Shown piece after piece: positions 1 to 10,203 of a stretch of DNA of 64,000 nt. The stretch comes from Apodemus sylvaticus (Eukaryota > Chordata > Mammalia > Rodentia > Muridae): assembly GCF_947179515.1 (NCBI RefSeq), contig NC_067481.1, positions 9,225,183 to 9,289,182 on the forward strand, given 5' to 3'. Below the pieces are notes generated by a model that had not been told where the DNA came from, ran no database searches, and saw only the letters and a list, made by a program, of their open reading frames with translations. Each line of letters begins with the position of its first letter. The first letter of the stretch is position 1. The translations under genes were made by a program, and so were the position numbers.

Positions 1-337
1 TCAATTGCTCAGCTCATGGCTCCAGGTTTGTGCCCACCGGGTGTCAGCTCTCGGAGCACAGGGAAGAGAGAATTCCAGCCTTGTAATCTGGGAAGAGGAA
101 GCGGGAAAGCAGATGCTGTGTGCACGGACAGCACTCAAGATGCCCTGTTCTGCCTCTAGACTGGGAGCTTTGAATTCTGGGAGCTCCCGAGCAGCCTCTG
201 TAGTCTGGGTCATCTAGATGTTATTAACTTAAGGTGTATAAAATTGCTTCCAGTCTTGTGCACACAGAAACACCTATGCATACATTCAGGGAGCCTATGT
301 AGTGTGTCTGGGGCAGGAACATCTCTCTGTATGTGCA

Positions 338-387
338 CGTGTGTGTGCGTGCGTGCATGTGTGTGTGTGTGTGTGTGTGTGCACATA

Positions 388-426
<39 letters not shown>

Positions 427-458
427 ACACACACAAACACACACACACACACACACAG
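338..458. repeat. Compound microsatellite (GT)n-(TC)n-(CA)n
   Basis: Three dinucleotide blocks abut: GT-rich at 338-382, TC at 387-426 and CA at 426-458. All six frames give low-complexity open frames, which are artefacts of the repeat. The GT and CA blocks are complementary, so the single strand could fold back with the TC block as a loop. Confidence 0.95.
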
Positions 459-584
459 TGTGTGGACACCACACAGCCTGGATTGAATTCCGCGGGTTGC
501 CCAGGGAGAGCTGCTGTCCCACTGGGATGCTGCCTTCTCCAGAGGCCAGCTATGAGTTACCCACTGAGAAGGATCAATTTAAGG

Positions 585-705
585 TCTTCCTTCCCTTCCC
601 CTCTTCATCTCCCTTCCCTCCTCTCCTCTCCCCTGCCCTCTTTCTTTCATTATCTCCACACCTCTTCCCTTCCCTTGTCTCTCCTCTCCTTTCTCTTTTT
701 GAAAA
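585..705. repeat. CT-rich polypyrimidine tract
   Basis: A run of CCTTCCCTT and CTCCTCTCC words, almost free of purines on the + strand, lies directly beside the T-rich (3') end of the antisense L1 that follows. Confidence 0.85.
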
Positions 706-1717
706 GATTTTTTAATTAATTTTTTATTGAATATCATCTTCATTTACATTGCCAATGGTAAAACCTTTCCCAATATCCCCCCTCTCCTAAGACCCCCCAA
801 CCCCTCCCCTTCCTCCTTCCCCCTGCCTCCACATATATGCTTTCTCTACCCAACACACTCCCCCCCTCAGTTTCCCTTTGTTGGGGCCTCTGTTGAGTCT
901 TTACCTGACCAAGGACTATTCCTTCCACTGATGCCCAACAAGGCCTTCCTCTGTCACATTTTTGGCTGGAACCATGTGTGCCCCTTGGTTGATGGTTCAG
1001 TCCCTGGGAGTCTTGGGGCGTCTGGGTGGCCGAAATCATTGTTCTTCCCATGGAACTGTAAACCCCTTCAGCTCCTCTGGACCATCCTCCAGCTCCTCCA
1101 TTGGGAGTCCAATAGTTGGTTGTTAGCATCTGCCCCTGTATTTGTAAGACTCTGGCAGGGCTCCTCCGGAGACAACCATGGCATGCTCCTTTTGGTATAC
1201 ACTTCTTGTCATCCATAGTAGTGTCAGGGTTTGTTGACTGTTTATAGGCTGAATCTCCAGATAGGTCAGTCTCTGGGTGGCCTTTATTTCAGTCTCTGCC
1301 CCACACATTGTCTCCCTTATTGCTCCTGTGACTATTTTGTTCCCTTTCTTAGAGGAACCAAAGCACCCTCACTTAAGCCCCCTTCTTCTTGAGCTTGGTG
1401 AATTGTAACTTGTTTATTTTGAGCTTTTGGGCTAACATCCGTTTATTAGTGAGTGCATATCATGTGTGTTCTTTTGTGATTGGGTTGCCTCGCTCAGGAT
1501 GACACTTTCTAGTTCCATCCATTTGCCTAAGAATTTCATGAATTCATTGTTTTTAATAGCTGAATTGTACTCCATTGTGTAATTATACCATAGTTTCTGT
1601 ATCCATTTCTCTGTTGAGGGGCATCTGGGTTCTTTCCATCTTCTGGCTATCATAAAGAAGGCAGCTATGAACATAGTGGAGCATGTGTCCTTATTACATG
1701 TAGGAGCATCTTCTGGG
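703..1717 (-). mobile_element. L1 LINE, 5'-truncated 3' end, antisense
   Basis: Read on the minus strand, 1432-1674 encodes the conserved carboxy end of L1 ORF2 (MFIAAFFMIARRWKEP, then KNNEFMKFLGKWMELE). A purine-rich 3' UTR and an A/T-rich tail follow near 703-740. Only about 1 kb of the element remains. It starts within the ORF2 coding region, as expected for a 5'-truncated insertion. In-frame stops break the ORF, so it is inactive. Confidence 0.9.
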
Positions 1718-1729
1718 TATTGTATGTGT

Positions 1730-1800
1730 ATCTCTATGAGTGTAGTGCCTGAAGAGGCCAGTAGAGGGCACTGGATGGCCTGGAGCTGGGTCTACCCCAC
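1730..1800 (-). mobile_element. B2-class SINE fragment, antisense
   Basis: The words GAGGCCAGTAGAGGGCA and TGGCCTGGAGCTGGGT match the antisense 3' body of old B2-class SINEs. Only about 70 bp is recognisable, and the edge with the L1 fragment is not sharp. Confidence 0.5.
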
Positions 1801-2014
1801 ACTCTAAGGGAAGAACCATCTCTCTAGCTCCGTGGGACTCGGTTCTTTAGGGCCAGCATCCCAGAAGTTAAGACAAGCCATAGTAGCCAGATGTGACAAC
1901 GAAGGTATTAGATCAAATACGTACACACAGTGTGGAGCCAAGAGACCCCCCCCTCAGGTCCTTATCAACAGCGGCAAAGTCCATGGACTCCCTCTGCAGT
2001 ACCACAGAATAGCA

Positions 2015-2440
2015 GCAGCAGCAGCAGCTTTGATTGTCAGCACAACATAATGTAGAACCACCTGGGGAGAGAGTTTTAAAGAAGGACTGTTAACACTGGG
2101 CTGGCCGTGGGCATGTCTGTGAGGAAGTGTCTTAATTAATTGTTGTGGGAAGACGCACTCCACTGTGGGTAGCACCATTCCCTAGGCAGGCGTCCAGAAC
2201 TGTGTTAGGGCGGTGAAACAGAGCTGAGCCCAAGCACGTGAGCACATGTGTACACCTTGCTCTCTGCCCTGGACTGTGGATATGAAGTGACTAGGTCTTT
2301 AAATTCCTACGGTGGTGACTTTGCTATAATAAAGACCTATCATCTGGAATTGTAAGCTAAAATAATCCTTTCTTTCCCAAGATGCCCTTTTGTCAGAGTA
2401 TTTTAACACAGCTACAGAAATGAACTAGAATGATCAATGT
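2015..2440 (+). mobile_element. MaLR-type (MT/ORR1-like) solitary LTR
   Basis: The sequence follows the rodent ERVL-MaLR LTR layout: TGATTGTCAGCACAAC near the start, GGGCATGTCTGTG, a TGTGGGAAGAC then CACTGTGGGTAGCACCATTCCCT core, CTCTGCCCTGGACTGTGG, GGAATTGTAAGCTAAAATAA containing a polyadenylation-like word, and AGTATTTTAACACAGC...ACTAGAA at the end. Many substitutions suggest an old insertion. No internal retroviral sequence was seen. Confidence 0.75.
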
Positions 2441-2866
2441 CATTGCAATTCTCCAGAGAGGGTGAGCCCAAAGTACAATATGTCTAAGCTCTTAGTAAGC
2501 CTGTCTCTCCCAAGCCCCCACTTCCTGTTCTTGCTGTCACATTTACCTGAAAATATCCATTAGGAATAAACAGACAACCTGGGGACAGTGGACCTTTAGG
2601 CCACACATTAAGAAACACCGTTAAGATGACAGTCTAAGAAACAGCATCACTCTGTCCAAACCAGGAGAACTATTTTTTTTTTTAAACAGAGTCTATATAT
2701 CCCAGCCTAATCTTACACTTGATATCCTCCTGCCTCAGCCTCCCAAGGGCTGGAATTTGGAGCATGAATTAACATGCCTGTCAATCAAATCAAAGTGGGA
2801 ATTTTCAGATGGTTAGTCTAGGAACTCAGACCCTGGGCATTCCTTAGGACCTGGACTGCCATGTAT

Positions 2867-2890
2867 TTCTGTCTGTCTGTCTGTCTGTCC
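2867..2890. repeat. Short (TCTG)n microsatellite
   Basis: About five tandem TCTG units within otherwise non-repetitive intron DNA. Confidence 0.85.
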
Positions 2891-4104
2891 ATCTGGCTGA
2901 ATGCTTGCTTGCCTGTCTTTGCTCACTGGCACAAATTGCTTCCTTCTGTCTGTCTGCTCAGCTGCCTTTGTCTCCCATTCTTCTACAGCTGCTTTTAAAC
3001 CACTCTGTCAACTTCAGCACCCACACCTGCTAGTCACCCCGTGTTCTGAGAGAGGGAATCTGACTGGCTGAGCCTGTCATCTGAGGTCTTCCCATTGACT
3101 CTCAGGATGACCAGGGGCAGGGTCACAGTCACAGTTCTGTAGAGCTCTTGGATAAAGGGAACATGTCACCAACGAGATCAGTTCACGCATTCAGCACTTA
3201 GAGTAGTGCAAGCACTTCCATGTGCTCGCTTGTTGAGTCTTCCTTGCCTTGTTCTAGGGTTGACCTAGCTGGAGGGGTGAGGGAAGGAAGAAATGGCAAA
3301 CACAATGGACACATTGGCATATACGAGCTAGGATCAGCCAGGGTGGGATCTCTGATGGAGACGCTGCAGCATCTTGGAAATTCGGTGTGTCACCTATGTA
3401 TAGTTGACCACAGAGGAAGGTTACTATATACAACTGGGTTATTATTTACAGCTGGACAAGGAAGCCAGTTGAGCCAGTAGGAGTCTATAGGGAGCAGTCT
3501 TCGGGCCAGAAGCTTGGGAAGTAGGATAAGAGGGAGCTTTGGTGAACATTTTTGTCACACACTGTCCACATTAACACTCACACCCCGGGGCAAACTTTGT
3601 CATTCCTCTGGGACTCACCTAGGGAAGGCTTTGCCACTCCCACGGGGCTCCAGTGTTGATGCCTGACATGGCCCACACGTTCGTAGTCAACAGCATCAGT
3701 TTGCCCTCCTACAACCCCATAACCCTCCAGGAAAGGTTATGCTCCATTGTTTTGAATCAGGGCATTACATTACAGCTCAGTGAAAACACTTGGTTAAAAA
3801 GCGTCACTCAAGCTGTTGTGTGACCAGGTCATGAAATAAAAAACGATGGCCCGATTCCACAGTCGGTGCTCCTTACCTATGTGTCCCTCGCCCTGTATGG
3901 CATCGCCACCCTTCCTAGAACCAAAATTCCTGGCACACGCTGGTTCCTGAGTGCTTGCTGATTGACTGTCCAAAGGAGTGGCTGAGCCATCAAGAGATTC
4001 TTGGTCCATGGCCGTCTCGATGTAGGATAGTCCCTGGCTTGGAGGCTACCTCTTGCTGCCGCTAGTCCAGAAGTCAGTGTGCACATTTTTACAGCCCCGC
4101 CCCT

Positions 4105-4126
4105 CTCCATTCTTCTATCCGAACAG
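4105..4126 (+). promoter_or_regulatory. Slc39a11: 3' splice acceptor of the Slc39a11 exon
   Basis: A pyrimidine-rich run (TCCATTCTTCTATCC) is followed by GAACAG immediately before the exon. The AG places the exon start at 4127 and gives a phase that keeps the ZIP11 frame open. The tract is interrupted by the purines GAA just upstream of CAG, so it is of moderate strength. The splice call rests on the match to the protein family. Confidence 0.85.
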
Positions 4127-4297
4127 ACAAGCGTGAGAATGGTGAGGTCTACCAGAGGAAGAAGGTGGCAGCGACTGACCTCCCAGAGGGCACGGGCCCC
4201 TCGGGACCTGTGCACGGGAGCTCGGGGCAGCCTGCGGAGAGTAGCTGGAGGAGGATTGCTCTGCTCATCCTGGCCATCACCATACACAACATTCCTG
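4127..4297 (+). CDS. Slc39a11: Internal coding exon of zinc transporter ZIP11 (Slc39a11)
   Basis: ZIP11 is a multi-pass ZIP/SLC39 (gufA subfamily) transporter that moves zinc, and possibly copper, into the cytosol across Golgi or other membranes. The exon reads open from a split Asp codon: DKRENGEVYQRKKVAATD, then a Gly/Pro/Ser-rich stretch, then SSWRRIALLILAITIHNIP. The first two thirds is the hydrophilic, poorly conserved cytosolic loop. The end is a hydrophobic helix holding His and Asn of the HNxPEG metal-binding motif. The codon for the motif's Glu is split, with its first G here and the rest in the next exon, outside the window. A pyrimidine-rich tract ending in CAG precedes the exon and G|GTAAGC follows. 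It holds 171 nt (2 + 56 codons + 1), phase 1-1, with no stop or frameshift. The assignment rests on recalled mammalian ZIP11 sequence, matching strongly in the helix and the KRENGE/YQRKK segment. No other ZIP11 exon is in the window. Confidence 0.93.
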
Positions 4298-4303
4298 GTA
4301 AGC
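4298..4303 (+). promoter_or_regulatory. Slc39a11: 5' splice donor GTAAGC of the Slc39a11 exon
   Basis: The sequence CCTG|GTAAGC is close to the mammalian donor consensus. If the donor were ignored, the reading frame would continue into unrelated residues after HNIP and lose the expected Glu-Gly of the HNxPEG motif, so splicing here is required by the family. Confidence 0.9.
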
Positions 4304-4639
4304 ACTGGTCCTGGGGCTGTCTGCCTGAGGGCCGAGCCATTCATCGTCTGGAAAGGGGTAACTGCCAGTTGTGACCTGAGTCCTATTTGGAGGGAGGGGG
4401 AGGCCACTCTATGTTATGGGTGATTCATTCTACAGAGATCTGTGCAAACCCCACTGCCCCATGCCCGTTACTTTATATAGCCTCTGCTGTTTTGACTCAG
4501 GGGTCCTTTTCTTTATATATAGTTGGTACCAGATCATGTGGAACATAGTTTCATAACCTCCATGATTGCTAGGTAGGAGGGTGCCTCCTGTCAGTGCCAG
4601 ATGTCTCTAGTTCTGACTGATGATTTGTCAGGATAGGTT

Positions 4640-4823
4640 GAATTCAGGGTCTTGGGAGATAGCTCAGTCGGGGAGGGAGGCTGCTGTGCAAGTGTGAGTT
4701 TCACCAACAGAACCCAAGTGAGAGAGCTGGACATATGGCATTTGACTGTCACCTTGGCAGTGGGGAGGCAAGGACAGGAGGACCCTCAGGGCTCATCAGC
4801 CTATCAAATTACCTCATTCAGTT
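4640..4823 (+). mobile_element. B3-class SINE, 5' part (split by a hAT element)
   Basis: CTTGGGAGATAGCTCAGTCGG is the tRNA-like head of a B3/B2-class SINE. The body continues to GGACAGGAGGACCCTCAGGGCTCA and then CAGCCTATCAAATTACC, matching the B3 body. The alignment stops at the hAT element that starts at 4824. Confidence 0.65.
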
Positions 4824-5045
4824 CAATGGTTCTCCACTTTTCTAATGCTGTGACCTTTTAAGACAGTTCTTCATGTTGCTGTGACCCCTATCCATAAAAT
4901 TCTTTTCATTGCTACATTGTAACTAATTTTGCTATTGTGTTGAATTGTAATGTAAATATCTGTGTTTTCCAATAATCATAGGCCACCCCTGTGAAAGGGT
5001 CATTCCACCCCCAAAGGGTGGTGAGCCACAGGTTGAGAAACTCTG
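4824..5045 (+). mobile_element. URR1-type hAT-Charlie MITE (non-autonomous DNA transposon)
   Basis: The ends are inverted repeats: CAATGGTTCTCCAC at the left and GGTTGAGAAACTCTG at the right, degenerate copies of the CAGTGGTTCTCAACC terminus. The body has CTAATGCTGTGACC, GTGACCCCTATCCATAAAAT and AAAGGGTCATTCCACCCCCAAAGGG, as in the rodent URR1 elements. It is about 222 bp with no coding capacity. An 8-bp target duplication is not convincing (ATTCAGTT versus GTTTGGTG). Confidence 0.88.
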
Positions 5046-5165
5046 GTTTGGTGGGTTACAAGACAGAGAGATGCCATTACCAAAAATTAAATGGACCTAA
5101 GGTTGATCTCTAGCTTTACACAAACTCGAACGCATGCAGACCCGCACACAAACGTATACACCCAC
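5046..5165 (+). mobile_element. B3-class SINE, 3' part
   Basis: After the hAT element the sequence resumes with ACAAGACAGAGAGATGCC, ACCTAAGGTTGATCTCTAG and a CA-rich tail (CGCATGCAGACCCGCACAC). These correspond to the downstream B3 words AGAGACCCTGTCTC, GAGGTTGACCTCTGG and CACACGCATG. The order and strand fit a single SINE opened by the hAT insertion. Confidence 0.55.
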
Positions 5166-6593
5166 AGACTTGCACGCCGCGTGCACATATACCAATATAA
5201 CAGCATGGAATTCTGCCTTAATTAGCACACATTCTACGTGCATGCTTTCTTTGTAGGGACCTCTATCTGAGAATTTTACAGACCTTTTTCTATTACAGAC
5301 TAACCCATTAAAGGTCTTTGGATGTAACTTGGTGGCAGGAGACTTACTGGTGATTTATTTAAAAGATACTATCTTTTAAACAAATGCTATAAAATAAGAG
5401 AATTACTGTTTCTTTTAGAGCAACAGGAAGACAAGGGTAAGCTTAAAATAACAAACACTAAATCTACTACAAAAATAAACAAATGAAGGATCCCAAGCTG
5501 CTAGGGACACAATGTGGGATTCTAGCTGGGCCACCCACTGACGAGGTTATCTCTAAATATTGTTTGGCTTTCTCTTGACTGACATAGGACTAATACGCCA
5601 ACGGTTTCTTTAGAGACTTCTATGAACCATGCACACAGCCGTTGGCGTTGGTACCATGCTCGGGCCCTCTGAGCATCTGACAGATGGGGGCCATTGTGTG
5701 GGTCAGGCTCCTCAGGTCTTTCAACCATGACTGTGTCAGTCTTGGGTTGTTAATCATTCCCATCCATCTTTTGCTGAAAGTTGAGCATGCACAATTGCCT
5801 TGGGGGGGGGGGCAAGGGGCGGGAAGCTGTCCTAGAGCATGCACAATAGCCTTCCCCCGCCTGTCCTAGGCGATTTGTTCTCCAAATCCACACAGAGTTC
5901 GCTGATCCTGTCTGGTGTCTGTGACAGGATCGGTGTAGCTGGCCAAGGCTCTCTGGAGTGGCTGTCTCCCGGCTTTAGTTTTGCTGAAGCAGAGAATACA
6001 AGCAGACTGAAGTTATTCCTCTAGGGAACTTGATAACTCTTACTTGTGCAAAGAAGCCACCATGTGTAGCCTTGTCTGCCCTATTGTAGTCTAGTACGTA
6101 TAGAATCCACCAAAAAGACAGCACCAGATCACTTTTAAGCTGGGCTCTTTCTCCGGGAGGAGAGAAACATGTTTCTTTAGCAGTTTCCATCGCCGTTACA
6201 GCAATGTCTATCATGTAATCATACATAGGTTGCTTTCCTTAGAATTTTCCTCATTGCCTGTCTCTCTGCCATTTCCCTCTTGGCCCTTCTGCCCTTTCTA
6301 GGTCAGATGCAAACGTTCTTGGTTAATTTTCCTAAAGCTCCCGATGTAGTCTGTCTCCAGGTGGAGTCTTATAAATGGGACCCCCAGCACACAGAGCAAA
6401 AGACCTAACTGGGTTTGCACTGTTGGGGGCTCCTGCCATGATACCCACAGAGTCTTAAATTGCCCATTGGAAGTGTGAGGACTCCTGAATCTCCTCCAGC
6501 CTGTAAAATACCAATCATTGCAGATGCAGGGTTACCTGTGTCTTCCTGCCAGCCATGGTATAGTTGCTCATTCAAGACCTTTTGTTAACCAAT
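5166..6593. other. Repeat-poor intron stretch
   Basis: No mobile element or coding signal was recognised. It contains an 11-G run at 5802-5812 inside an imperfect local duplication: GAGCATGCACAATTGCCTT at 5783 and GAGCATGCACAATAGCCTT at 5835. Confidence 0.6.
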
Positions 6594-6771
6594 AAGAATG
6601 AAGATCCAGCTGGGCAGTGGTGGTGCACGCCTTTAATCCCAGCACTTGGGAGGCAGAGGCAGAGGCAGGTGGATTTCTGAGTTCGAGGCCAGCCTGGTCT
6701 ACAGAGTGAGTTCCAGGGCTATACAGAGAAACCCTGTCAAAAAAAAAAAAAAAAAAAAGAATGAAGATCCA
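6594..6771 (+). mobile_element. B1 SINE (body 6609-6756) with 15-bp target-site duplications
   Basis: The duplication AAGAATGAAGATCCA occurs at 6594-6608 and 6757-6771. The body between them is a B1 close to the rodent consensus (TTTAATCCCAGCACTTGGGAGG, TTCGAGGCCAGCCTGGTCTAC) with a roughly 20-nt A tail. A 6-bp GCAGAG duplication sits in the body. Perfect duplications and a long A tail suggest a fairly young insertion. Confidence 0.95.
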
Positions 6772-7440
6772 TCTAGTGGGTTCAGAGTCAGGGCCAGTCA
6801 CAGCATATGGCATGTCACAGCAGTGTCTGTTTCCTCAAGGGGCTTGAAAATGTCTACAAAGCATGCTTTCCAACAGCACACTGGGTACCAGGCTGCTTCC
6901 AGAGGAGCTGCAGCCACACATAGCACAACCACACTATCTTCCTCACTGTTAAGGTTGGGGCAGATGGACTGGCTAGGGCGTATGAGAGGCAATGGGCCGG
7001 GGGAACCCCAAGGCTCTGAGGTGACCAGTTACAGGCGTCGGGTTGTGGTTAAGATCTTCTAGGAAGAGAACGGAAGCTGAGCTAAAAGGATGGGAACTGA
7101 ACTGCAGATTGTGAGGCTTAGCTCCCGTCAGGCAGGGGAGATCCTGAGCAGAGGGCTGGGTAGACAGGTTCAAGTCTGACTACAGGGGGGAAACTGCGAC
7201 TCATCCACACTTTCCCTGTCAGTATTAATCATCGACATGATAGGAAATGGAATCATGGAGAAGACAAACCTGTGAGGGATTATTTAGCTTCTGGACACTT
7301 GAAAGGGATTATGTTCATGAGATTTATTGAGGTGGAGAGACCCACTCTAAAAGCCAGCAAGCACACCATTCTCTGGGCAGCTCCTGGATTATGATAAGTA
7401 ACTAAATAGAATCCTTCAACCCTTTTTGCTTCCTTGTAGG
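6772..7440. other. Repeat-poor intron stretch
   Basis: No mobile element, exon or RNA signal was recognised here. Confidence 0.55.
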
Positions 7441-7610
7441 GGCAGGGGGTGGGGAGGGGTCCTATGTGACCAGATACCCAAAGCTCCTGCCATTTAAGTT
7501 CCCTGCTAGCATAGATGTGATCTTAAACTACGACCCCCAAGTAAGCCCTTCTCTCAGAGGCTGTTCTTGTGGAGGCATTTTATTCAGCAACAGAAAAGTA
7601 ACTGTGACAG
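7441..7610 (+). mobile_element. MaLR-type LTR, 3' fragment
   Basis: CTCCTGCCATTTAAGTTCCCTGC, AACTACGACCCCCAAGTAAGCCCTTCT and TTTTATTCAGCAACAGAAAAGTAACTG follow the 3' end of MT-type LTRs. The 5' part is missing. Confidence 0.6.
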
Positions 7611-7754
7611 CAGCCGACTGCTCTCTAAGTCCTTGGCACCGTAGGCCATCGTCAAAGGCCTAAGTACAGAATATAACAGCCGTGGGCCGGGGTGCTGTTC
7701 TGGAGGTGGGGTGTAGTTTATTATGCGTGAAGCCCTCAGACTGATGCCTAGAAC

Positions 7755-7905
7755 TGCATACACTGGGCATTGTGGGCACACACCTGTACTCTCAGCATCG
7801 GAAGATAGAGGCAGGAGGATCACAAGTTCTAGAGTGTCCTTCGCTACACAGCAAGTTTGAGGCCAGCCTGAGTTACATGAAACCCTGTGTCTGGAAAAGC
7901 AAATT
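7755..7905 (+). mobile_element. Old B1-related SINE (B1F/PB1D type)
   Basis: TGGGCATTGTGGGCACACACCTGTACTC, AGGCAGGAGGATCACAAG and GAGGCCAGCCTGAGTTACATG are the expected 7SL-derived words, with heavy divergence. No clear target duplication was seen. Confidence 0.65.
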
Positions 7906-8466
7906 ACATAACTCCGAAGTTCCCAGCAAGGTTCATTTCTCATGTCTCTGGTTTCTGCTGTCGTCTGAAGAGGATAACTCACCCACGGTTCCTGTCAGTT
8001 GTGAGATGCTCTCCGACAAGAGTCATTTTGAGAGGCTGTCCGGTGCCAGCTGCCTTTGAAAAGGTCTCTTCTTTTAACACCATCCTTTATGGTTTATTAA
8101 AAATTTAGGTGCATCTTTGACATTCTCCACGTCTCTGGGTTTTCAGATAGACTTTCCACAATGACTTAATGGATAATTGATTTTTTTTGAAGGTTTTGTC
8201 TTTGCTGCTTCAGTTTTGTACATCCTGGGGAAGACACTTTGTTAAAAAAAATATTGCACTGTAATGTAAAAAGAAGAAAGAGGACTTATTAATGGTTGGC
8301 CTGGCTCTGGAGTGTTCTACATTGTCACTGCACACCTGAGGGCATTGGTACTTACCTGAGGCACTTGAGTTAATGCATAAAGCCTACTTGTGCTGACAGA
8401 TGAATCCCTGAGCCTCTGAGCATCATCGTCTTCCAGGACTCCACTTAAGTTAGGGACCTTTGTTAG
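7906..8466. other. Repeat-poor intron stretch
   Basis: Moderately AT-rich DNA with no recognised element or exon. Confidence 0.55.
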
Positions 8467-8850
8467 CTACCGTCACCACTGTGACAAAATACCTGAGAGA
8501 AACCAAGTTAAAGGGGGAAAAAGGTTACTTTGGCTCATGAGTTCAGTCTTCTGGTTCCAATGCTTTGGGCTGGAGGCAAGGCAGAGCGTCATGACAGCAG
8601 GGGCGTGTGGCATCTCCCTCTGATGTGTCCTGTACCATTATATACTGGTTTGCTTAGATCTTATGTTTTCCTGTTCAAGGGGGGCATCTTTCCAAAAGGT
8701 CACCACCGTGTTCTTTTAGCATTCCAGTATCACAGCATGTTCTGCAGCTCCAACTCAGCCCATGGCTTCTCTATACTTCAGCCCCAGGAAGGACAGGTAC
8801 ATTCACTCCCCACCTCCATTCCAGGAGAGCAGAGGCTAGGCACAAGCTGA
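8467..8850 (-). mobile_element. Old MaLR-type LTR, antisense
   Basis: CACTGTGACAAAATACCTGAGAGAAACCAAGTTAAAG, then GTTACTTTGGCTCATGAGTTCAG and a GCTGGAGGCAAGGCAGAGCGTCATG segment, match the antisense start of older MT-class MaLR LTRs. The right half is strongly diverged. Confidence 0.6.
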
Positions 8851-8889
8851 AGGGTCACTTGTCTTTCTGTGTTGGCTACCGAGTGGGCT

Positions 8890-8896
8890 AAGGGCA

Positions 8897-8932
<36 letters not shown>

Positions 8933-9140
8933 TGTTGCACATGTGAGCATGAAATGGAGGCTGGAGGATGATACCCGGTGTCTCCCTCTGTCACCCTTCA
9001 CTCTACTCTTGGAGGCAGGCTCACTCACCAGGCCTCGAGGCTCAGTGGTAAGGCTAGACTGGCTGGCCTCTAAACCGCAGGGATCCCCGTCTCACTCCCA
9101 CCTGCCCAGCTCGGCACTGCAGTGCATGCTGCCACACTGA
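8890..9140 (-). mobile_element. B3-class SINE, antisense, with (TG)n at 8901-8932
   Basis: The (TG)16 block is the expanded CA-rich tail. It is followed by GGAGGCTGGAGGATGATACCCGGTGTC, AGGCTAGACTGGCTGGCC and a diverged remainder, the antisense order of B3. Confidence 0.6.
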
Positions 9141-10160
9141 GTTGGTCAGATGGATTCTGGGGATGACTGGCAGGCCCTCTGCCTTCACCTGTGAGCCTGA
9201 TTATGGAGACCCATAGCAGAGCCTGCACAACTAATTTTCTCATCCCTCTCCTCATGGTCAAGAGCGGAGTTCATTTGACAGTTGTTGCTGTGATCCAGAG
9301 GACCTGGGGGCTGCTGTTTGTGTCTCCAGGACAGCACAGCAGTTGATTTTAATTATTTGGCTTGTCATCATTGCTAGTTTCTAATAATGGCTTCAAAGGA
9401 ATGCTCGGGGTTTGAGTCAGAAGTGATTTTAGTTTCAGGGAACTCAAGGACGAATTTAGAAAACAAAAATATTAACGCCGGCTGGCTGTTCCTGAGGGTT
9501 ATAACTAATTTTTATTTTCTTCATGGTTTTAGCAGATTTAGATCCAAACTTCCCTATGAAAAAAACTACCCTTACTTGTGATGAGATAAGAGTGTGTTTG
9601 GGGAGGGGCGTGTCCCCAGGTGAGTTAGCCACTTCAGGGTCCCTGATTCTCAACATGCTCACCATGAAGTAGAGAAAGAAATTACACAACAGGGCTAGCC
9701 TGGTGTCCTTGTGTGGTGGAGGTAGAGAGGGAAATTAGGTATTTATGACAAAAAGGATCTTATTTGGGCTAGTCTGGTGTTTTTGCACTGTGAAACAAGA
9801 ATAAGAACTCTCTGGTGTGTTTGTGTGTGTGTGTAACTAATCTCATTCCCATGGGCTCTGTCCTCATAACCTAATGACCTCCTCAAAGCTGTCTCACCAA
9901 CATTTGTGTTAGAAACAAGATAAAGTACTGTATTAGTTAACTAATTAGCTGCTTTAACGGATTTTTATTAACATAATAGTTTAAAAGAAAAACAAAAGAT
10001 CAAACTTATTCTCCTACAGTTATGGACGTCAGAGGTCTTAAATCAGTTAAATTGTTGACAAGACTGATTTGCAGGAGACTCCTGGGTGGGGCTGGGGATA
10101 TCCATTTCCTGTTCCTTCCACCTTCTTCAGGTTTCTGCATGGCGGTCACTCTATGTTTTG
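9141..10160. other. Repeat-free AT-rich intron stretch
   Basis: No mobile element was recognised. It holds TTAATTATTTGGCTTGTCATCATTG-type words at 9348-9376 and GTTAACTAATTAGC at 9936-9949. It is described as a possible regulatory stretch in the findings. Confidence 0.5.
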
Positions 10161-10161
10161 T

Positions 10162-10162
10162 T

Positions 10163-10203
<41 letters not shown>

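Larger units (their letters stand above)
1..4126 (+). other. Slc39a11: Slc39a11 intron, 3' part, upstream of the exon
   Basis: No coding sequence was recognised. Repeats within it are listed separately. The stretches 1-325, 460-585, 1800-2010 and 2445-4100 show no clear mobile element apart from a short (TCTG)n at 2867-2890, a (GCA)n run at 2010-2028 and a possible B1-related relic near 2672-2780. Intron status is inferred from the acceptor at 4126. Confidence 0.75.

Noticed and set aside
1432..1674. 80-codon minus-strand open frame
   Set aside because: It is the ORF2 end of the antisense L1 fragment, with stops elsewhere.
4298..4374. Extension of the ZIP11 frame beyond HNIP
   Set aside because: A strong GTAAGC donor lies here and the extension loses the invariant Glu-Gly of HNxPEG, so it is intron read-through.
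3877..4407. 176-codon minus-strand open frame opposite the exon
   Set aside because: It is a shadow of the coding exon, with no similarity to a known family and no splice or start context.
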